Shown: positions 32,687 to 44,100 of the stretch, piece after piece
How the letters are laid out: the number at the start of each line of letters is the position of its first letter
How positions within the stretch are numbered: the first letter of the stretch is position 1
Source: Acanthochromis polyacanthus
Taxonomy: Eukaryota > Chordata > Actinopteri > Pomacentridae
Assembly: GCF_021347895.1 (NCBI RefSeq)
Contig: NC_067130.1
Coordinates: forward strand, 31,677,823 to 31,741,822
Direction: 5' to 3'
DNA: 64,000 nt
The notes under the pieces: model-generated
Database searches by the model: none
Seen by the model: the letters and a program-made list of their open reading frames with translations, nothing else
Told to the model about the DNA's origin: nothing
Program-made: the position numbers and the translations under genes

Positions 32687-34438
32687 CTACTTGAGCTCAC
32701 ACAGTTCAACAGACCCAAAAACTGTAAATCCAGCGTAGAGAGGCTGAGTGAATGTGGTCTGGACTCTGTGGATCAAAGTCATGGTGTCAGAGACTCTGTA
32801 GAAGGACAGAATACCTGCACTGTGATCCAGATAGACTCCAATTCTGGAGGACGGAGGACCTGAGATGGGAGTGATGATGCTGTTGTGAATGAATTTAGCA
32901 TTAATGAACTGAGCAGAATTATCTAAAGCCCAAGATCTGTCATTATACCCGAATGCACTTTCTCGTCTTGTTCTGCTAATATCCTTGTATGTGACTGCTA
33001 CTGTAGTTGCAGTTCCTCTTTGTTCAACTTCCCAGTAACAACGTCCAGTCAGACTCTCTCTGCTCAGGACCTGCAGCTGGTCCATGAATCTGTCTGGATG
33101 ATGATCATATGACTGAAACGGTCGATTTAATGTTGCTTTCCTGTTCCTTTTAGACAATAACAACAGTGTGAATGCTGTGTTTGGATCCAATGTGAGGTGA
33201 CGTGAATACTGTAAGAACTCAGCTCTGGTCTTTGGTTCTGCTGGTGACAGGGTCTTCAATAGGCTAACATCCATTACGTTCCTTAATTCAGTTCTTAATC
33301 TTGAAAGATCCTGTAATATCTGTGACTGAATCTTGAATCCTGAATCATCCTCTGCTCTTGGTGAGGTCTTGGTCCAGTCTTCTTTCAGAATATCCTCGAG
33401 TTTATCTGTGGTCTTTGACACAGCCACTGTAATGTCATCAAAGTATTGCAGACGGTGAACACTGGAGATGTTGGCTGGGTTTGTGGATTCACTGAGATGT
33501 GACATGAAAGGATAATCATGTAGAAACTGGATGTGGTCTTCTGTTTGTGAGAGCTGCTCCAGCTCAGAGCTGATCCTTCTAAACTCAACAAGCTCCTGCT
33601 TCAACTTCTCCTCAAGATCTCTGACTTTTCTCACCTCATCTGTCTGCTTGGATCTGATCTGCTGCTTCACATCACAGATTCTTTTCTCAATGAGACAGAT
33701 GAGATCTTTGAAGGTCTCCTCACTGTTGGTTACAGCTTTGTCAGCAGACTGATTGATGACCTCCACCTGCTGCTGAAGCATCCTCACATCTTTCTCTCTG
33801 TCCTGGATTCTCTGCTGGATCTTCTCTTGATTCAACCCAACAACTCGTTGCTTGTCGTTCCTTTCTGTTTCAGCTGAAACTGTGTGGTGGCCTTTATGTT
33901 CATCCAAGGAGCACAGATAACAGATACACTGCTGATCAGTGCGACAGAAAATCTTCATCACCTCATTGTGAGCAGAGCAGATGTTCTCCTGAAGCTTCTT
34001 GGACGGGTCCACCAGCTTGTGATTCTTTAATGCAGCAACATGATAGTGAGGCTGGAGGTGTTGGTCACAGTAAGAGACCAGACACTGCAGACAGGACTTG
34101 ACAGCTTTCAGTTTTCTCCCAGTGCAGAAATCACAGGACACATCTCCAGGTCCAGCATAGCAGAGATCAGCTGGAGAAGATTCAAGTCTGGTCTTCTTCA
34201 CTTCCTCCACTAAATCTGCTAAAACGGTGTTTTTCTTCAGATCAGGTCTCGGTCTGAATGTCTGTCTGCACTGAGGACAGCTGTAGATATGGTTCTGATT
34301 CTCTCCATCCCAGCAGTCTTCAATACAGTTCATACAGTAGCTGTGTTCACAGGGAATAGTCACCGGATCCTTCAGTAGATCCAAACAGATTGAACAGCAG
34401 ATTTTCTCCTGGTCCATCTGAATTCCTTGCTGCGCCAT
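32687..34438 (-). CDS. TRIM protein copy 1: RING, B-boxes, coiled coil, PRY-SPRY (TRIM16/TRIM25-like)
   Basis: A single open exon of 583 residues with an intact frame. RING C3HC4 (about 15-57) has C-x2-C, then CEHSYC, then CPQC. A B-box1-like cluster follows (CDFC, CLQC, CDQH; about 98-130). B-box2 runs ICSAHNEVMKIFC to CYLCSLDEHKGHH (about 153-186). A coiled coil covers about 195-310, then a linker, then PRY-SPRY from LTLDPNTAF to the end (GRCYWEVEQRG; PLYAGF). By family it is a cytosolic E3 ubiquitin ligase whose SPRY binds the target. It lacks introns in the coding part. Its linker (about 345-410) contains IQSQILQDLSRLRTELRN, which copies 2 and 4 lack. The nearest named human gene is unclear. 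Confidence 0.9.
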   Translation of the reverse strand: MAQQGIQMDQEKICCSICLDLLKDPVTIPCEHSYCMNCIEDCWDGENQNHIYSCPQCRQTFRPRPDLKKNTVLADLVEEVKKTRLESSPADLCYAGPGDVSCDFCTGRKLKAVKSCLQCLVSYCDQHLQPHYHVAALKNHKLVDPSKKLQENICSAHNEVMKIFCRTDQQCICYLCSLDEHKGHHTVSAETERNDKQRVVGLNQEKIQQRIQDREKDVRMLQQQVEVINQSADKAVTNSEETFKDLICLIEKRICDVKQQIRSKQTDEVRKVRDLEEKLKQELVEFRRISSELEQLSQTEDHIQFLHDYPFMSHLSESTNPANISSVHRLQYFDDITVAVSKTTDKLEDILKEDWTKTSPRAEDDSGFKIQSQILQDLSRLRTELRNVMDVSLLKTLSPAEPKTRAEFLQYSRHLTLDPNTAFTLLLLSKRNRKATLNRPFQSYDHHPDRFMDQLQVLSRESLTGRCYWEVEQRGTATTVAVTYKDISRTRRESAFGYNDRSWALDNSAQFINAKFIHNSIITPISGPPSSRIGVYLDHSAGILSFYRVSDTMTLIHRVQTTFTQPLYAGFTVFGSVELCELK

Positions 34439-34468
34439 TTCACCTCTCAGAGACGCTGAATGTCAGAT

Positions 34469-34480
34469 AGTTTCACTTTC
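34469..34480 (-). promoter_or_regulatory. ISRE upstream of TRIM copy 1
   Basis: On the minus strand GAAAGTGAAACT matches the ISRE consensus GAAANNGAAACT. It lies 31 nt before the ATG, so the transcript leader must be short or begin farther upstream. Confidence 0.6.
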
Positions 34481-35339
34481 TCACATGAGACAAAAAAACT
34501 GATCTCTAACTCTTCACATTCACTCTCTGGTATGACTTGCACTTCACAACATGTTGGTTACACCTATATGTGGACTTGTAGATCTGTGAAGGGTTGCAGG
34601 AAACACATGAACTGAATGTGATTGGTTGTTCTTGAAAGCAGGAAGAGGAGGAGGAGTTTTCACGTTTCAGTCCAACCCAGGAAGAGGAGATTCTGTATCA
34701 GCTTGGTGTTTCTGTAGCCACTATTGAAAGAGTTTGTGACACCAGATTGGATGAATTCAACCTAAAAGTACATCCTGCTCACAGAGTACAACCTCAGCTT
34801 ATGCTGCTTTATGTCTTCATTTATACCCTCCAGAGTTTAGAACATCACAATCCATGTTTAGCAGTCTGACATACTTAAAGTATAGCAGTTTATTTTACTG
34901 TATAGAGCCTGTTGTGCATCATCAGTAGAGAACATCCACATAAGTGGCTGGAGCTTCCTTTTACAATCTTTCTTTAAACTCCAATCTGTCAGCAACGAAG
35001 CTGGTCCGGGAGGGAGGAAATCAAAGGACTCATTTCAAACTATTTCTTTCTGCTACTGGGACTGATGTTTGTTGGGTTTGTCATTCTTTCACCACCAGGA
35101 GTCTCCCTTGGCTCAGTTTTCACTGTTTATTTACATTTCCAGTCCTTTGTCATGCAGTCATTTTCTCTTAAAGCACACTTGGTACTAAATACTTTAAGGG
35201 ATTGGTTCTTCTCACGTTTCCCAGTGAGCAGATAGACAGATTTACTGTTAAATAATAGGAACTTTTCTCCTTTACACACAGGGGTGGATCAACTGGTTTG
35301 GCATCGTGAGGTAACTGCCACCCCTAGAAGATTCCTTTC

Positions 35340-35875
35340 CACCCCGGCTACCACCCCAATTCTGAATAGTCTAATTCAAAAATATTTATATGAAGGGTTG
35401 TGGCCGGTTGGAAAGAGCCAAAGTCATTTTGGAAGAACTTCACAGTTCCCACCGCCTCAAGAAAACAAGGAGTATCTTCAAGGACTTAACTTACCTGGGC
35501 CACTATCTGTTTGAACTGCTGCCATCAGGCAGAAGATACAGGTGTTTGAGGGCAAAGACAGACTGAAAAACAGTTTCTTCCCAGTGATTATCAGTGCTTT
35601 ATACACTGCCAAGAAATGTGTGTAAATTCTCATCGTGAATATGCATATACCACTGCACTATTAGGGATTGTGGAGTATCTGTTGAATGTAGATGTCTGGT
35701 TGGTTGTGTCTGAGATGTGTTTCTTTTCGTACATATTTTATGGTGTGTGATATTTGTTACCGTTTTTATATTATATTTTAACTTGCACTGTTTTCTTTTA
35801 AGATTGTACTTAATTTTGTTGCACTGGTCGCAACAACAATAAAGATATTGAATCGAACTGAATTGAGTTGAAGTC
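35340..35875 (+). mobile_element. LINE 3' end (Rex1/CR1-like)
   Basis: Encodes the end of a reverse-transcriptase protein, LFELLPSGRRYRCLRAKTDR then NSFFPVI, with stop at about 35625. The 3'UTR ends AATAAAGATATTGAATCG, a simple tail. The 5' part is missing, as after incomplete reverse transcription. Confidence 0.7.
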
Positions 35876-35979
35876 CAGAGAGGATGAATAACGAGCGAAA
35901 CTTCGATGTCCGAGTGCTTTTGAATGCAACATGAAGCCTTAGGGTTTGACTCCAGATAGGAGTCATCATCGAACGTCAC

Positions 35980-37695
35980 CGCCGGTCACCGGCCCTAGCA
36001 ACGCGATTCCGCCATTTTAAGAGGGGTATGCTTTGCCTTGACGACCATTACTTTCCCACGTTTCCCTCCCAATTTGAATGACCAAAAGCAGATATGCCCA
36101 AAACCTGCGCTGTTTTTGGCTGTAGTTCTCAGTCATGGAGCAACAAGAACATTTCCTTTTACAGGATTCCGACTGAAAAGGGCCAGAAAAGGACTTTATG
36201 GCTCACAGCATTGAGGCGGATTAACAATAATGGGACCACATGGAGCCCACAGTCAAAATGGTCCTATGTTTGCAGTCAGCATTTCGTCAATGGTATGTTG
36301 TGTTTCATGAAATTATTACCCCTTAACTGATTTTCTGAAATTATTAATTAATAAGCAACCACTTGCGCTTCAGTGTCCCGCCCGCGGTACACTTTGAGAT
36401 CTGCATAAGCAATTTGCTAAATGTCTGAAAACTGCAAACGCGATTATACAAACACTATACGCCGATGGAAAGCTTAGATTCTCATGAATCCGCCGGTATA
36501 AACCACTTTCAGATGTGATTACCACAGCGGGTAATATAACCACATTTGTCTGAAAAACAACGAATATTCATCCATCCGTTCTCTATTCACGGCTTCAACG
36601 TACACAGCGCGACTCACATTTCCGGGTTCATTATTACACACAGATGAAAATATTCCACAAAAAACGGCCATAATCCAACCTTGGACATCCAGACGAAACA
36701 AGCCAGTAACATATTTTGTCCAAAACATGTCTTGAAGTCGGTATATACTCCACGAATAGGTCGTTTTCAAGGAAATGCACCTCGCGATGCGCGTCCAATA
36801 TTCCCTGTATTTCTCGTCATATTTTTATTTAAAAATAGAATATTAGCGATTTTTTGTACTGAAAATGGCTGGAATTGACTGCAGCTTATGATGTCTATAA
36901 TTATCTGAAATGTTGAGGGCTAGCTACTTAGCTTAGGCTAGTGCTAGCTGTGCTTCCCACAAAAAGTCAGGGGTCTTTCTACTCACACTGCTATTTTTAA
37001 ACACTCCTAAACTCAATACTGAACAAACAAGTCTCCCTTCTCTCCTCCCTTTCGTTCTGCTAACTACTATGCTGTAATCAGCAGCATTGTCCTCATTATT
37101 GTTAGCACCTCATACCCTTGGGCCTAGGGTGGGTAGAGCTCATTTACAGGTATCTGACTCTTAGTTTTGATAATGCACATCTAACTAATATACATAAACT
37201 ACTTCCACTTGAAATTAAAAGGTGTAATGGGTCACCCCGTTAGCTTAACATTTGCTTAGCATAGCGGAGCTGGTGTAGCTGTATCTTACAAGGCATTTAT
37301 CATTCTGACATTGACCTGTATGCACAAAAACATATAAATATAAGCATACCTCAAAGAAAACGTATGAGTCCAGGCTTTTATAAGTCTTCATCTTCTCCAT
37401 TGTGTGGATGCCTGGGCTATTGATAAGGTACTCGTAAATGGAGTGTCATTGAAGATCTGGACACGTAGTAGGGTCGTTTTCCCATGAAACCAGAGGAATT
37501 TGGTACGGACATGACTGCAAACCAACCAGTTCTAATTTTTCTTGATACCGTAGCTTGGCTTTTGGCTCAAGATTTCCGAAATAATCAGCAGACATTTTTC
37601 TCCGGGTCAAAACTGCGCGGTTTCGGCGGTCAAATCGCGGTTGCTAATGACTTTGTTGCCCCCTCTTAAAATGGCGGCGTGTGTTGCTAAGGAAG
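35980..37695 (+). mobile_element. THAP-domain DNA transposon remnant
   Basis: Inverted similar ends: CCGCCATTTTAAGAGGGG at 36009-36026, and its inverse CCCCTCTTAAAATGGCGG at about 37659-37676, with TAGCAAC next to each. A THAP exon lies just inside the left end. P-element-like and Kolobok-type transposons carry THAP domains. No catalytic core was found in the 1.4 kb that follows, so it is internally deleted. Outer borders are approximate. Confidence 0.5.
36094..36292 (+). pseudogene. THAP zinc-finger exon
   Basis: MPKTCAVFGCSSQSW, then FYRIP, LWLTALRR and WSYVCSQHFVNG show the C2CH THAP pattern (C-x4-C, later C-x2-H) with the conserved Pro and Trp. The exon ends at AATG/GTATGT. THAP domains bind DNA at transposon ends or promoters. 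With no downstream exon recognised, it is most likely a transposon relic; a host THAP gene is less likely. Confidence 0.6.
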
Positions 37696-38347
37696 GTATG
37701 GTCACGTGTCCCAGACTCTGACGTCACTGCGAAAAGGTCTATAGCCCACCTCATAACGAATTATATTTGTGTCACAATCCTGAGCGCACAGTGTGAAATT
37801 TTGAGCACAGAAAAAAATTTTGAGCAAAGAAAAACTTAATCTGAGCAAACAAAAATCTATTCTATGCTCAAAAAATATATTTTTATATTTGCAACTATCC
37901 ACATACACACACAATCTTAGTGTTTTTCACTCGGTTTTTCACTCTGCTCTCCTGCAGATCTCCGCTCTACGTCCTCGCTACGTCTCTCTCGCGACTCTCT
38001 GCACACGCTCAACTCTGCCTTCACGCTCGCTCGACTCCGCACGGCGTTACAAATGTGCCGCAAAACCAGCCAATCACAGACTTCTGATTCTATCCAGTCG
38101 GGTCCTTGTTTCGGCCGCCTCTCGGAAACGCTGTTAATATCGCAAAATCAACTGGAGCTTTGCGATATACGCTGGACTATGACAGATTTTCGGCGAGTAT
38201 TGTTTTATGATTGAATTACATTAAATAAAGCACTATTTTATTTAGTGTGTTAAAGTACAGGTGTTATGTTTTGGTACGGTTTTGCAGAAAGTCAGTCCTG
38301 CTTCCGCAACAAAACGAGGGATTTAGCAGATGTGCTAGCTAAACAAC
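37696..38347. other. CpG-rich presumptive promoter region of the HECT-like gene
   Basis: From 37930 to 38140 the sequence is unusually rich in CpG for this window and has an inverted CCAAT (AGCCAATCACAG) near 38069. It precedes the first exon of the HECT-like gene. At 37780-37870 there is a short repeated TTTTGAGCA motif. Confidence 0.4.
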
Positions 38348-41300
38348 ATGACAGATCCAAATAATGACAACCCAAATACTCCGCCACCATGTCAGGTTAG
38401 TTAAGATTTTTGTGTTTTTTGTTTTTTTATTAGCTGTGCTTTTGATTAAACTTTCTATTAACCAACCTTTCAGATTAAAGCTGATTTACTAGCAGGAGTC
38501 AAAGCTGTAGAGCTAAAGCTAACCTAATAGCTAATGAAAACTTTGTTGGACATTAGTGTTTGATTTCAAAGTGTTAAATACTTTGTGTTTTGACAGAACA
38601 TATTAACTTTACATTTGGTATTGATTTAGGGTCAAAGTGCGGTTGAGTTAGCAGCCAGAAATCTAATAACTTTGTTGGTTAACACCATGGCCACAACTAG
38701 TTCACCAAGCCCTACAGAGACCAGACAGCCAGAGCCTAGAAATGTAACTGTACAGCAAGAGATGGCAACGTTTGTGCATGTTTACTCAATCATATGTTTT
38801 TATTCGTAATATTGTGAATTTGATGTTCTCATTTGGTTTGTGGATGTGTTTAACAGAGACATTTAAATTCATATATAATCAGAACTGAGAGAGTCTGAAA
38901 AAAAATCAAATTTTATCTAATATGTGACTATTTATATTATTTATAAATGCATACATATATATGTCCTGTACAGATCTTTTCCAGGATACTTCAGATCAAA
39001 CTTTAGTTGAGGTAAAAAGAGGTGTTTAACTTCCACCAAGCAGCTTTCCAGGACAACCAGCAAGACCATCACTCTCAATTTTTATCTGCTTCCAAAAAAC
39101 ACACCCTACACACCTTTGCCAGTTGAGGAGCTTGAACTCCTTCAAGCTGGCATGGGAAGACAAACGGTGTCGCTGCCTGACCACAGTGACCATGCAGAGG
39201 TAGTCAGTTCATAGTTTTGACTTTCCGTGTTTAAGGCGGTCATTGGGCAACACTTTTAACCCAAATTACATCTTAATGTCTATATTGTAGTGTTTTATTT
39301 CTCTCTTTCTTTTCTTTGTTGTCAGATTTCAAAGGTCCTGGCTGAAACATTCCCAAAAATGGGGGATGGCTCTTGCATAAAGCAACAGGTTTGTAAGGCC
39401 AGGATTGTGTATTTTTGTATCACATCCCACTCCTGTAGTTGTAATTTATTTTAGTTGTACATAAGGGCTAATGCTGCACAGGCATTTAGTTGTAAGCATT
39501 AGAGATGGCTCGTTGACGATAAATAGGTGTGTTTTTAATTAGAATATGTTTGTGTTTCTTACAATAAATGTGGCAGTGGTCGACGGAAGCTCACTGTAAT
39601 TCCATCAGAAGCAGAGAGTTATTCTGTAAAAACTCAGAGAGCTCAGTCAGGAGGGGGTAAAGCCACTTTTTACGTAGTGCCACTACAGGAGACATTAGAC
39701 ACCTCTCCTCTGCCTCCTGACTCGCAGCACTTTTCAAAGATGCCAAAGAAGACATGTTAGCAGTGTAATGAAGTGATGCCTCTGCAGATGCTTGCAATAC
39801 ACATTAAGACATGCAAAGGAAAATCACTTTCTGATGAGAGTGATGAAGAGGTGAGAAAAAACTAGTTTTTGTTTCATTGTGATGGAAATGACAAAACATA
39901 CAGTGTTTATGAAGTGTCTGAGCTTTGCATTGTGGAACGCAGTTGCAAGGTAAACTCAGCACATCAATGGAATCCAAAATCACAAAGTTCATTTTGAACC
40001 AGTCTTAGCTGCTTGTAACATGTGACTTTATAACAAATTTCAGGTGGTTTGTCCAATTTGCAACAAAGACTTTCCAGAACAAGAGATTGCAGTTCATGCT
40101 AGTGTATGTGGGGAGAGGTAATCTCTTTTTACCTGTTCTCTTTATGACAAATTTATTTTTGATCTAAACTCCCCAAGGTGCACACATAGTGTTTGATTTT
40201 TAGTAGTTTATTTTATGTACAGCTCTGAATGGATAGTGCCTGCAGCAGAAGATAGCTGTCCCAGTTTGTCTTCTCAAACAGCAGCATCCACACCACACAG
40301 GTTTGTTTTTTAAAAATAAGCTTTGCTTTGTTCTTTTAGCAGGTTTTTAGAATCTCAGCACATGCTGCAGTAAGTTATTATCACATTTCATTTGATTGCC
40401 CTTTCTTTGTTAAATGGGTCAAATGTTTACCATGTTTGGCAGTAAAGGGCTTATGAGCTTTCTATTCTCCTCCTAAAGCGTGGAAGATGTATTACGCTTC
40501 CTTGAACAACAAGTTGACACCACAACAGAATTTAAATTGTGTGTGGACAGAGAAAACCTTCCAGACATAGGTATCCTCCAGTGGCAGAGGAAAAAAACTG
40601 CATCTCCCATCAGTGCTCTCAAGGTGGTGTACATCGGCGAGTCAGGCGTTGATACAGGAGCACTGAAGAAAGAGTTTGTGACAGGTAAGTTTTCCATGAC
40701 CTGTTTTGTCCTCATGTTAATCAATAACAGAAGATTACCTTAAACTGGGGTTTGCTTTTGTGCCTAAGATATGATAGCAGGTATCGAAAACAGATTCTTC
40801 GAAGGACCTGGAAGTCAGGGTAAAAATCCCAGGTACTCTCTGACAGACCTTGATAATGAAAACTTCAGGTTGGTCAAATAACAACTGTTGTATATCACGA
40901 TATGTAACACACATAATTAAAAAATAAAATAAACACACCCTTTTTTATCCATGTATTCACAAAGAACTGTTGATGAAATAATTGCAGTCAGCCTGGCCCA
41001 AGGTGGCCCAGCTCCTGCTTTTCTTAAGGAGTGGTGCTACCGTTTCCTGTGCACAGGAGAGGTGGATTTTAGTTGTTTATCGAAGGAGGATGTAGCTGAC
41101 CAAGAATCTTCCCTACTCATCAGCAGAGTGAGCACCATGTCTAGCACACTACTATGCTTTTTAATTCATACCTTTCACTTTCTACATTTTTCGCTTAACA
41201 GTGAACACTTTCAGGTTGAACATGTGGCTGATGCACAGTCTCTGATGTTGTTGGCTGATGAAGTTATAAACTGTGGATACACAAGCCAGATCAAGCTGGA

Positions 41301-42371
41301 TAATAAACAAAACATCATTCGGTAAGAAACAACAAGTGTCATTTAAATATTTTTAATTTTTAAACCAGTTTTTGATTTTTGTGTTCTTTCTTTCATAGTG
41401 CTATTGTCTTGCACTCGACCACAAGACTGATTCCAATGCTTCAGCAAGTGAGAAAGGCCATGGAACTGTATGGTCTGCTCAGTCAGATGGCTGCAAACCC
41501 TGGAGCTTTACACACTCTTTGTTCCTGGGAAGATCATCAAAGTAAGCATTATTCATAACAGTTTAACTCACCGTGTTCTGGCAGACAATCGCCCTGTTCT
41601 GGATTTTGTTCTTTCTTGTATATGTATATGAATTTTAACACCAATTGTATATTCACTTATTCTTTTTAGACAGACGCTGATTTCATAATGATGAACTGCC
41701 GACCACAGCTCAGTGAAAAGGGGACATCTCCGGAGAGAACTGAAAGATTATAAACTTCATGCAAGATTTTTGCCAGGAGCTTGAAATATCAGGTACTATG
41801 CTAGACAGTACTGCAGGCAAGTAACTAGTAATCAGTACAGCTGAGGTATCCAGTAGGTCTGTTATGCTGTTATGCCACTTGTCCAATTAGAAGCAAGCGT
41901 CACAGCAAATCAAAACAGAGTAGTTCTGAGTGCTCACTTATCATGATGGGGTTGTCTCTTCCAGGATGATAAAAGCCAAACTATAAGATGATTACACGAT
42001 TACTACATGATTATTTAAATTGAAATTCCTTAAGTTCAAATTGTTTGTAACATGTTTTATTTCTTATATTTTAAACATCACAGTGCTGCAGCTGAGGAGC
42101 CCCACTCTCTTGGAGTTCAGCATGTGCTCCAGTGGTTGACCGGGTAAGCCCACATTCCCATCCTCCCTGATGAAAAGAGACATTTCAAAATAACATTCAT
42201 GTTTGACCAGGACTGCAGGGAGCCACTTGGAGATCACTCCATTTGTTACCAAACTGTGAGTGCATGCACTCGTACAGTAACTTTTCCAGTGCAGCATCTC
42301 AACACTTACACTGAATTCAGAAGACTTATGAGTGAAGCAGTTAGATATGGCGGTGGCTTCTACAGAGTTTA
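38348..42371 (+). pseudogene. Degraded multi-exon HECT-like gene (G2E3-like fish family)
   Basis: Exon-like blocks include MTDPNNDNPNTPPPCQ (38348-38395), AGMGRQTVSLPDHSDHAE (to about 39198), GRRKLTVIPSEA to KGKSLSDESDEE (about 39578-39850), and CPICNKDFPEQEIAVHA (about 40055). SALKVVYIGESGVDTGALKK (about 40615-40675) is HECT N-lobe-like, and AQGGPAPAFLKEWCYRFL (40996-41050) matches this group too. It ends CYQTVSACTRTVTFPV and YGGGFYRV before a stop near 42371. Two Cys-pair motifs may bind zinc. The C-lobe lacks the usual catalytic Cys context. A TAG at 39758-39760, a frame shift between 39360 and 39388, and shifts near 41500 and 41750 break it. Many fish genomes hold repeated copies of this family, which suggests mobility. 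Confidence 0.6.
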
Positions 42372-43109
42372 ACAGAAATAGCCCTCTGGTAATCTGAAAC
42401 AAAAATGAGAAGCTATTTCTAAACATTAACTGATAGAATGTGTTCATCACTAATGAAAAAAGCAAAACAATTGTTCCTGTTAGCTCACACAGTGTTTGAC
42501 TTCCTCTTCAGTCATACAAATTCCCTTTATACAGGGTTCTCCTGCTTTCATTAGTTAGAAAAGCTTCAATAATTTTGTCACTGCGCTGGAATATTTGTTG
42601 ACTTTCAAGTTCTTGTCCAAATGTCTATTGGTTGGACACCTGTTGCAAGAGCCTTATGTATAAGTCACGACCATGTGACTCTGAATGTTCCAGACGGTTG
42701 ATAGTTCTCTGAAGTTCTTCCAGGACTTCATCATCCAGTGGGCACTCAAATTCAGGAACCACAACTGTGCCATGAGAGTCTTCCTGCAGCACAGCACTCT
42801 CCCAGTCAACGCCTGGGTCCTGAAGGTCCTTTGAATTCAGAACATATCAGTCAGGAATGGATACTTGTTGAAATACAGTTTTGGTATTTGTGTGAGTTTT
42901 TTAATAATAAACACAACATTACAAAAACTGATGCTTTATTTTTATTCATCAGCATAGAAATTACTTCATTAGAAGTAGTAGAAACGAAAAAAAAAATCAG
43001 GATCATCCCACAAATCATGACATATTTCCTGATTCAGGCCTTATAAACAGTACAGTACTCTTCATTTTATGAAAATGTGTGGGCTTTGTAAACTACAGTC
43101 TGTAATAGT

Positions 43110-43919
43110 CTAATCTATCAGAATGCGTAGCAGATACGTACTGCTCAGTCTTACAATCAACTTTTTAAAATACATGTTCCACTTGTTTTTACATTGTACC
43201 TCGAGTCTCTCCCCCTCGTCCAGATCTTGTAGACGTCCCATGAACCTCAGCTGTTCAGGGGTGAGACCTCCCTCTGTCCGCAGAGAATGATTATTCCATC
43301 CTTCAATAAAGGTATCAAGATCTGCCCGGAGTCGAGGGACAAAGACGTAGTGCACACCAAAGAGAAGAGTGGCATCAGATATGTCAAGTAGACCATCCTC
43401 TTCCAGAGAGTGAAGAATGTCATGGTACTTGCTAGTGACTGCAACCCGGACATCCCGCCACAGTCGCTCTATTCTGTAATACCATTTTAAATACATTGTT
43501 TTGGATTAAAACTCTAATGTATGTCTTCTAAACTAATATCAAGCTGCTAGGACAACATATTGTTGCAGCCAAAAAGTAAATTAATAACATAACCAAAATA
43601 CAAAAAAACTAACCTCTGATTATGGACGCTCTTTCCAGAGATGAAGCTCGATCTTCCTGTTCCTCGTGTGGCAAACATGAAATGTGCAATATCCAGGTTT
43701 TCTACTCCCTGATCTGCCCTAACCCTGTAACCAAAATAAATAAAGTTATATCAGTAATAATTAATGCAACTTATACAGATTAAATCAAACTTCATATAAC
43801 TAGATAATTTTAATCAGGTCAGAATACCTTGACGGTAAGCCATGAAGCTGGACCGATGTGATGAAGAATGAGAATGCAGTTTTTGCTCTGTTATTTGTTG
43901 CAGCATCCAAGTACAAGAC
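43110..43919 (-). pseudogene. DDE integrase (rve-type) C-terminal exons
   Basis: Three exons on the minus strand with matching phases: 43919-43828 (VLYLDAATNNRAK to HGLPSR), 43724-43614 (VRADQGVENLDIAHFM to GKSVHNQR) and 43473-43110 (IERLWRDVRVAVT onward, with DLDTFIEGWNNHSLRTEGG). This is a retroviral-type integrase core with Asp in RADQG and Glu in IERLW. Family members in fish and corals are multi-exon and repeated. I did not find the upstream exon with the first catalytic Asp, so the copy is partial. It points toward the HECT-like gene, with about 740 nt between them. Confidence 0.65.
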
Positions 43920-44100
43920 CTGCAGTAAAACCACACGGATAATGTACAGATCTGTGTTTAGCCAACAGCATATTATAACATTGCAACGGTTCCTTGTAGC
44001 ATTTGGTATCTCATTTGTTGGGTTATTTAAAAAAAAAAACATCAATGTGATATACCCTACAAACAAAAACACTCCATACAATGAGTGTCCAGTTTATTAG

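Larger units (their letters stand above)
31460..35260 (-). repeat. TRIM duplication block 1
   Basis: Homologous block shared with 44400-47790, 48500-53215 and 59170-62600. The right part (34740-35250) matches 62580-63010 nearly base for base, including CTGACATACTTAAAGTATAG. It is cut by a LINE end near 35280. Confidence 0.75.
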
